NCBI GenBank assembly: GCA_024206195.1
Contig: JAAGZO010000966.1
Coordinates: 236,647 to 300,646, forward strand
DNA: 64,000 bases
Direction of reading: 5' to 3'
Source of the DNA: a bacterium
Lineage (GTDB): Archaea; Nanoarchaeota; Nanoarchaeia; Woesearchaeales; UBA10216
Part shown: positions 38,301 through 47,300 of the stretch, piece after piece
How the letters are laid out: every line of letters starts with the position of its first letter
Position numbering within the stretch: the stretch's first letter is position 1
Position numbers and translations under genes: made by a program
Notes under the pieces: generated by a model
Told to the model about the DNA's origin: nothing
Database searches by the model: none
What the model saw: only the letters and a program-made list of their open reading frames with translations

Positions 38301-41300
38301 AGCAGCTGTTGAAAAAGCAACTAGTACAAGGGCAAAGTCTATGAAGGAAGCTATAGAGTCTGGTGCAGACATAAAGTTACCAGGTATGTTCAAACGACTT
38401 AAGATGTCGTTACGGGAATCTTCAGAAGGCTTCTCTCAAGCTAAAAAAGCTATAAACAAACTTTGGGAACCTATTGGAAAATTAACAGCTAAGATCAGAG
38501 GATTAGTTTCTAATTGGGGCATATGGCAGAAATTCATGTCAAGATTTGCAAGATCTGGAGATGAAACAGTAGGCATACTCGCTAGGATAGGTAAGTATTT
38601 ATCTAAGGTTAAGGGTTTTGGGATTGGGATGCTGTCAAAAGGTTTTGGAAAGCTTGGATCTACTCTAAAACTTACTGGTAAATTATTCTCTAAAATTGCA
38701 GTGTGGGTAGCTCCATTATCCGAACTTATAAAAGGTATAGCTGGGGGGGATTTTGTTGAGGGCCTGAGTAAAATGGTACCTGAGTTGTACGTTTTCATAC
38801 CAGTTTATGGTCAGATAGCTGCTCTTATAGAAGGTATAGCTTTCTTGTTGAAAGACGGTACTGCAATACTAGATAACTATCTATCTAAATGGGCTGGAAA
38901 CCCGATAGTAGATTCTCTTAGAGATGTTCTGCAACTTGTAGGACAAATTGCTGACATAGTAATAACAGTGTTTAAGGGATTGAAGGATGTTATATATAAT
39001 GTTGTTAAGGGTATAATTGGATCTGTTGTGAAAATGTTCAAGGGGGATTTTGACGGGGCTCTAGTTGTTATTACTGACTCGGCTAAAGCAACTGTGAAAG
39101 TGGTTGTTACTATGATCAAGGCCATATTTGGTAAAATCAAAACTATGTTCGTAAGTTGGTTCTCTTGGAAGAAGTTACTTAGAATGGGCGATTTATTTTA
39201 TCAGATATTGAATCCGTTCAGTCTTGTTATAAAAGCTATGTATGGTTTATTTGAGGCTGCCATAAAGAAGATGCTTGGTCCTGATAGTAAAACATATAAG
39301 CTTATCAAGTGGATCGGTGATAATGTAATATCATTGATAACAGATCCGCTAAAAAGTGCATACGCTATATTCAAAAAGGTTTATGATACTATAACAGGTA
39401 AGGCTGGGGTTGGATATGTAGAAAGAAGCACAGGTGATATAGATAAAGCAAATGCAGCTATAGGTGCTCAAATTAACATGGTCAATAGCATGATAAAGGC
39501 TGAGAAGAGCAAGGCCAATGTTAATAAAGCAGCATTAGAACAACTACTAAAAGAGCGCCAGATTCTAACAAAAAGGGCTAAAATTGTAAATCAGGATAAA
39601 AAAGAAGCTAGGAAATACCTGGCAGAGGCTTACGATAGGGAGAAGAAGTCTGCTCTAGGTATGGATGTTAATGCCCCAAAGAAAGCTCCTATGATGAGAG
39701 TTGTTACAGGCAATGTCCCAGAATCTGGATTGGGGAAAATACAGTCTATGTTCGGAAAGGCATTGGCTACCTCAAAAACTGCAGAAGCTGCTGAGATTCA
39801 AGACGCGATGGAAAGAAGAGCCGAGATTGTAGCAAGTATGGACGAGGAAAGCTCAAAGAAAATCGTTGCTGCTATGGATCGTCAGATAGAGGGTATCAAG
39901 AAAAAGCACGAAAAACATAGAGAAAAACTCGCTGAGGCTTATAAAGAAGACACAGCTAAGTATAAAACAGAAGAGGAGAAGCGGGCAGATGAGCATTCTG
40001 CAGTTACTAAATCACTTTCCGATAAATATTTATCAGCATACAAACGTTCATCTGAGGATCTAATCTTCAAAATCGAAGATGTAGTAGAGAAAACTGCTAA
40101 GAAGAGAGAAGGATTTTTAGGAAAGATGCTTGGATTCGGTAAAAAGAAGATTAATGTACCTACTAGAACGCCTAACCTGGATCAGGCAACTGAAACTATA
40201 GCCGCAGTTTTAGAAACTGATTTAAAGGGTTTAATAGGAGAACAAAAAACTATATTCGGTAATGCTATGGATGAGGCCAAGGATGTAGGGAATATGGCTA
40301 GGAATACTGTTGTGAGTTCTCTGATAAGTAATGTTTTTAACCCTGATGCTATGAAAATTGCCGAGCAGAAAACTAAGGAACGAGTTGAAGCGTTAGGGGA
40401 TTTCCTTTCTAAGAGTCCAAAAATAGCTTTTAAGGCTACTGATGAAGTAGAGAGAGCACTAGAGAGGTTAGATAGGATAAAGAGTAAAGAACAGGATCTT
40501 AGTATTGTCGGGCAGTTTATCGGTACAGAAAAAGATCTTAAGAACTTGTCTAAGGTTGACACGTCAATAGTTAGTATCTTTGGGCAAGCTGTTGAGAGGG
40601 ATACTGAAGCTGCTGAAGCCTTACGTAAGACTTTAACTACTTTAATTAACCCTAAAGCTCTTGATAAAGCTATAGTACCTGCTCTTGAAAGTGGCGGGGT
40701 TAGAATAACTGCTCAACTACAAGCTCTAACAGGGAAAACTGTTGATCAGGCTAAAGGGTTTAGAGGGCTAGTCGAAGAAGCTATAAGAGTCAATCCTATG
40801 GTTGTTTTGGAGATGCTAAGAACTACAGGTGCAGCCATGTCTAAGAATATGGAAAATGTGGATTCTGCATTTGTTAAGAACCTGAATGGTATAAAAAAGG
40901 CTTCTGGAGATGCTATGACTTCTTTTAAGGAGAGCGTTACTGAAACTGGATATATTGCTTCTAGTATAGGCAAGTTTCAGGAGGAGTTGATGAAAAAATC
41001 TGCGTGGTATGCTCCGGCTGAAGGTACAGGCAGTTTCATAGACGTTAATAAAGGTAAGGAAGTTGAGGCATTTCTAAACACGTTTAAAGAGGCTAACAAG
41101 ATCGTTAGAACAACTGATAACTATGTTATGGCTTTAAGTACTTCTTTTATACAACAAGGAGAAAATGCAAAGAAGTCTGCTGATACAATGAATAACGCCT
41201 ATCAACATTTATTGTCTAAAGGACTTCCAAAAGCTCACGAATTTATGAAGTCTATGACTACTGTTGTAGATGATGCTAAACAGAAGGGACTGATTACGGA

Positions 41301-44300
41301 AGAACAGGCTCAAGAAAGAATGGCTTCTTTGGGTACAATGAGAAGTAAATTGTTAGGAATCGCGAAGTCTGTTAATAAAGATATTGATCCTTCCTCCTTT
41401 GAAGAGATATTTAATACTGCGCTAAAAGCAGAGAACGGTGTTGCTAGGGTCATGGGCCTCATGTCTAACGAGATGCAGGCTGTATCGTCATATACTGATG
41501 CAGAAGGTAAGGCCATAAGTAGTCTGTATAATAAAATGTGGGATACTGGTGGCTTATATGACGAAATGTTTGGCAAATTCGGTAGGAGAAGTCAGGGATT
41601 CATCAAAAGTTTATCGCTTGTTGGTACGCACTGGGATGACATAAAAGAAAAGGCCAAGGAGGCTGATAAAGCTCAATCTGAATATAGGGCACACTTTAAA
41701 GATGATGTAGAGTTTAATAGTAGAGTTGAGCGCAAAATGGCCGAAGATTTGAAGCCGACTGTAAAAATAGATTTTTCTGTGCAGGGTTTTGATGCTGCTA
41801 TAAAGAAGCTTAGCAAAGCCAAGGAATCGTCTGAGGGGACAACTAAAGCGGTTAGAAAAGCATTTACTGGTATACTCGAGAGTTCAAGTAAATCTATGCA
41901 ATCACTGATGAAAAATGCTGATGTGATATACAACATGGATGATGCAGCTCTCAAATCGTATGCAGAAGCGTTTGTCAAGCATAATGCTAATGTATCAATG
42001 AGTACAGATACCTTGTACTCTAAAATGAGAGAACTTCGTAATACAATGAAGTCATCTTTTGATCTAACAGCCTATGAAGTGCTCACATCTTCTATAAAAG
42101 ACTTGGTTGCTACCACAGACGAAGCTGGTAAGAATATCGTTAAGCTATCCACTGAGAATGCTGATGCAATGGCAGGTGTTTTTGTTAACGCTTTTAGGGA
42201 AAATTTATCTCCGGAGGATATGGGTAGTATACTTTCTCAAATGGAGAAAGTTGGCGGTGCATCAGTAGATAAGGTCGTTGCTCTAATTAGAGAAGGGATG
42301 CAAAAAACTGGCCCGGAACTTGGGGCTTGGAGACTTGCTATTAGTCAAAGTTCTGATGTAGCTGGATTGCTTGAAGAATCAGGGCTTAGTATGCAGAATT
42401 TCATGAAATTGCTTGATTCTGGTATTGTTGCGTCTAAAGAGAGACTTCTTACTGTGTTGGATTCTGTGACATCTAAATCTTTAAAATTACGAAAAAATGT
42501 TACTAAAAAGGCGCGTGACGATAATGCTGCAATGATCAAGAACATCGTGGACAGCTCGCAGAAGATTTCTTCCTACTATGAAAAAGGTTCAGCTGAATCT
42601 ACGAAATACTGGGACGCTATTATAGAAAGATCCGGTGGTTCACTTAAGTTTCTACTTGCAGGTGTTAGACAACACGTTAATGCAGCTGGGCAGATGCATG
42701 ATAAACATGCAGAAATGTTGGCTAAATCATTTAGCGTATCAGTCGAGCAGGTTAAGTCTCTGGCCCAGGAATATGCAGATTCCGTTAAAAATACAGCCCA
42801 GCTAACTGTAGGAACTTTGTCGAAAGCTAATGACGAACTTAGAAAAGTTTTTTCTTCTGGCGGTAACGTAGGGGCGCAGATAGGACGAGATTTTGCTAAT
42901 TCCTCTGATGAAATTAAGAGAGCTATGACCTCTTTGAGAACTGCTATAGGTGATGAAGGAAAAATTAATTCGGAGGCAGTGCAACGTATAGCAGAGGCTA
43001 CTGGGACATCATTTAGTGAGATGATGGAACGTGCTACTATAATTGTCGAGTCGGGTCTGTATAAGCAGACAGATTTCATAAAGGGTATATCTACTACACA
43101 GATTACTGAAACGCAAAGGGTACTTGATGAAACCCTTGGTGCTACAGTTTCTTATAGTGATTCTACTGTTAAAGTTCTAACTGATACTGTTAACCAGATA
43201 ACATCTTCTGTTGGTGCAGGTACAGCTGCAAGCGCGAATGCTATAGATAAGATAGTTGAGATGAGTGATTCGAAAACGAAAAAGATGATTGAAAAGGCTA
43301 GGAAACTTGTAGATCAGAAAAACTTTGACCTTGAAAAATCATCTGAGCTAATGGCCCAACTCTTTGGTAAGGATAAAAACGTCATGGCGGAATTCTTGAA
43401 ATCTATAGCAGAGGCTGCTAATGGTGCTACGGATGCTCTAAATAAAACTGCAGATGCGGCTAATATAATTGTTGCAAGTGAAGTTAAGGATCTTTTTGAA
43501 GAAGGCTGGCTTGGGGCTACCCCCGAAGGAAGACAGGTAGAATTTAAAGCAAGAGGTGGTAAAGTAGGTCGTGGAGAGAGGAGAGGAACACCTGTACCAA
43601 CTATTGTTAATGAGAAAGGCCCTGAAGGATTTGCTTATGGTGGTTCTGTGTATCATTTACCTGGTGGAAAGCACGGTGCTTGGCTACCCGCTGGCGGATC
43701 AGTAATACCAGCCAATAAGTACCAGCAGGGTGGGGTAATCTCGGCACTGCGCAATTTTGCTAATACACTACCAGATCCAGACGGCGCACTCAACGATCTG
43801 TTTCAAGGATTACAGTCCTACGACACGGAGGATAAGAGAGCTAATTTCCTCAAGAATCTTGGTAAGACTTACGGAATATTAGCTAATCAAGCTATTAGTA
43901 ACCCTAGTGGAGAAAACAAAGAACTGTCCGAAAAGTACTACAAACAGTTATCTAATGCTATAACAAAACTTCCTAACGAATGGCATGTTGGTATGACAAA
44001 AGAGGGGGTACTAAAAGCAGATACTTCTGGAATGGGGAGTATGGTTAGAGTTCCGGATGATAGGATGATGTCTTATACTAAAGCTATACATCAACACCCG
44101 AGAAGCTTGGCTACGACCCCGTCTCTTAGAGCTGATGTACCTGGACTCGCAGACCTGTACCAAATGGGTAATTATATGGAAGCTGAGGTTGCTGATATAC
44201 GTGGTTATATACATAAGATTACACCAACAGATCTGTCAGCATTCAATTCGGCAAACATATCAAAATACCCGGCGGAGCCGTATTACGATAACTGGTATAT

Positions 44301-47300
44301 TGGAGAGGTTAGTGATTATCCGAGTAAGGAAGCTTACGAGAAGCGTAAGTTTAGGATGATGGAAGATGAGCTTTCAGGTTCGGAGGATTTTAGAAAGAAG
44401 ATTCAGGAGCGTACTGCTGTACAAAACAGGTCATTTCGTATTGCCGAGGAGGTTCTTAGAAAGACTGGTGATAAGGCTGAGGCTATGCAAGCTTATGATT
44501 CTGCGATGATGCATGAAGTTGGTAAGGTGAGCGGCTTCAAGTATTCAAGGATTGAGGGACTTGAAGGTAGGGATATAACAGATGCGGACAGGAAAAAATC
44601 AGCTGAGGAGTTTGATAAACTTAAATCAAGTCTTGCTAATACTAATAAAGCATTGGGTATAGAAAAGAAACCAGAACCACTCAGTATTTGGGATAAGATT
44701 GTTCGTTCTACCGGTATTGATAAATTTCAGAGTGGCGGGGCTATACAGTATGCACCTGCCATGTTTAACGAGCGTGGACCGGAGGCTATTACATACGGTG
44801 GTACAACTACTATGCTTCACGGATCTAAAGTTCCCGGTGGAGAAGTTGGTATGTTGCCTGTTGGTGGGTATGTCCACACTGCACAGAAAACACGTGGCAT
44901 GCTGAAACGAGGTGAAGTAGGTAGGTATGCTGGTGGAGGTAATATTAATCAACCTACAAACATTGAATCAAAAGAGATGGGCAGAAATGCTTTATGGCAA
45001 ACCCTTCCAGAATTTATAGAAGTAGATAACTTTGTAGAAATACTACAGGAAATATTTAACAAAACTAGAGGTCACAAAGGCCGTTCTCTGAGGAAATTGA
45101 ACGAAAGATATAGATACGTTAAGGAAGGATTTTCCTTTATAGAGTGGCCCGAGGAGGAAAGAAAGAAATTATTAGGTGAGGCTGTAACTATAGCTATGAA
45201 GCATAGACTTGTTAACAGGAATCCTTACGTAACAATGGGTATAACCCCAAAAACAAATGTGCCAAACGTAAGGCCAGGAATATTAGACAAGAATTGGGAT
45301 AGATTTTTGTTTGGTGGTTTTGTACAGAATTTTCAGGGTGGCGGGAGTGTTGAAAGCATAAGAGAGAAAATAAAAAAGGCACAGGAGCGTAAGAGCAAAA
45401 TACAGGCTAGCAATAGCAGGTATAGCGATAAACAGAAGGAGTATATAGTTAAACAAGTTAATCTAGATATAAAAAATCTAGAGGAGCAGCTAAGTAAAAC
45501 AGTTGCAACTGAAAGCAAGGCTAAAAAAGCTTTACCAAAAGTCCGTCAGGCAGAGAAGTCTATTAAGAAAGCTGCTTATAGTAAATGGAGAGATGATAAA
45601 GGGAACGTTCATTACGGCAACTTTGAGGGAGATCTTAATAAATCTAAATCTGCAAGCGTGACTAAGGGAAAACCAGTAAACACTGCTTCACCTTCAGTTG
45701 CTGCAGCAAAGAGGTTTGAGAAAAGACAGGCAGAGACGGATTCCAAAAAAGTTGGTAGACAATCTCTGTGGCAAATATTGCCATCTTCTATAAATGTGGA
45801 TAGTTTCATAGAAACTGCTAAGAGTATATTCAATAGAACCCGTGGACATAGAGGTAAAACTACTAGAGGTTTAATAAAAACATTTGGTGAGATAAAAGAC
45901 GGTTTTTCTTTTGTGAAATGGGAAGAAGCTAAGGAAGTAATACCTGAAGCATTGTCAATAATGATGAAGAATGGTCTCATTGGTAGAAATCCATTCATAG
46001 CAACTGGAATGGCTCAAAAAACTACTGGTACATCTGGGACACACGGTAATTTCTGGGAAGATTATACCAGTTCTATTGATAAGAAATATCTGTTTGGAGG
46101 TGTTATCTCTAAATATGCTGCGGGCGGAGAAATAAAGTCTGCAGATAAGAGAAAGTTAATAGGCCCTACTAATGGTGTAACGGCGAATGAGCTTCCAGAA
46201 AATCAATATACCTACAAAGGAAAAATTTATGAAGTCGAAGCTAGCTCTAACGTCCCTGGAGATCAGAAAAAGCAGATAGCGTATCAGAATACCTTGAAAA
46301 AGCAGAAGTGGGATGAAGATAAGGCTAAAAATAGGGAAGAGTCTAAAGCTAAAACTGAAGCTGCTACTGAATCCAAAGCGAGAAACGAACAGGCTGCAAA
46401 ACAGTATATAGAGTCTCTTAGGATAACAAAAGAGCAGGCCAAGCAACAGATTCAGTCTCCGGAAGACGCTCTTACTTTAATAGATTCGCTTAGGGAGAAG
46501 CTGAGTTCCAAGAAGCTGCCGATAACGGAAAAGGCTGGATTACCAAAAATGGCAGCTGGTGGGAAGGTTGGCCTGCATACTAAAAGTGGTGTAATAAAAA
46601 AATCTATATCAAATGTTCATTCTGCTGCTGAAGAAAAGTTTGGCAGGTCATGGAAACAGTACGCCAAAATGAAGCAGCAAGAAGCAAAGAAGAAAATTAA
46701 GGATGAGCAGGAAGAAACCAAAAAAAGGATTAGTGAATATGTATCTTCTGGCGGTACATCAGGTATTGGTGGGGGCAAGGGCAGTAATAAGAAAAAAACA
46801 GTTGCGGGATATATGGAGGAGATACTAAACGCTTGGAGAGGCGGGATAGTAAGGTCATATAAGTATGGTGGAAAAGTATCTGAAGACATGCTAACTTCTT
46901 ATGGAACAATGGGATCTTCTGGTAAATCAGAAGGTGAGAGCTATTCAACCATAGGCGGAAAAGGGATTAGTAGTGGAAAGCGCGGATACGGTAGTCAGGA
47001 TAAAGCCCAAACGGTTATAGATCAAAAAATAGCGGAAGTTAAAAAAACATCTGCGGAAAAGAAATTAAAAGATCTGTTGGATAAAACTCTCTCTAAACTG
47101 TCCAGTCCTATAAATGAAAGAGGCATAAAGAGTAACAAAATTCTTGCTTGGGGATTTCGTAATAACATGATCCCAGCGGAGAAGCTGGCTGTAAATCTTG
47201 GTGGAACCGGGCCTGAAACCAAGGTTAAGGGCTCTGGAAAACCTGTGAAGGGAGGGTCAAGGCTTGGAGCTAAGCCGGGTACAACTCCTGATGCAAAGAA

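Noticed and set aside
42576..43079. 167-codon minus-strand frame in the tape measure gene
   Set aside because: Opposite strand of a coiled-coil coding region; no promoter or SD.
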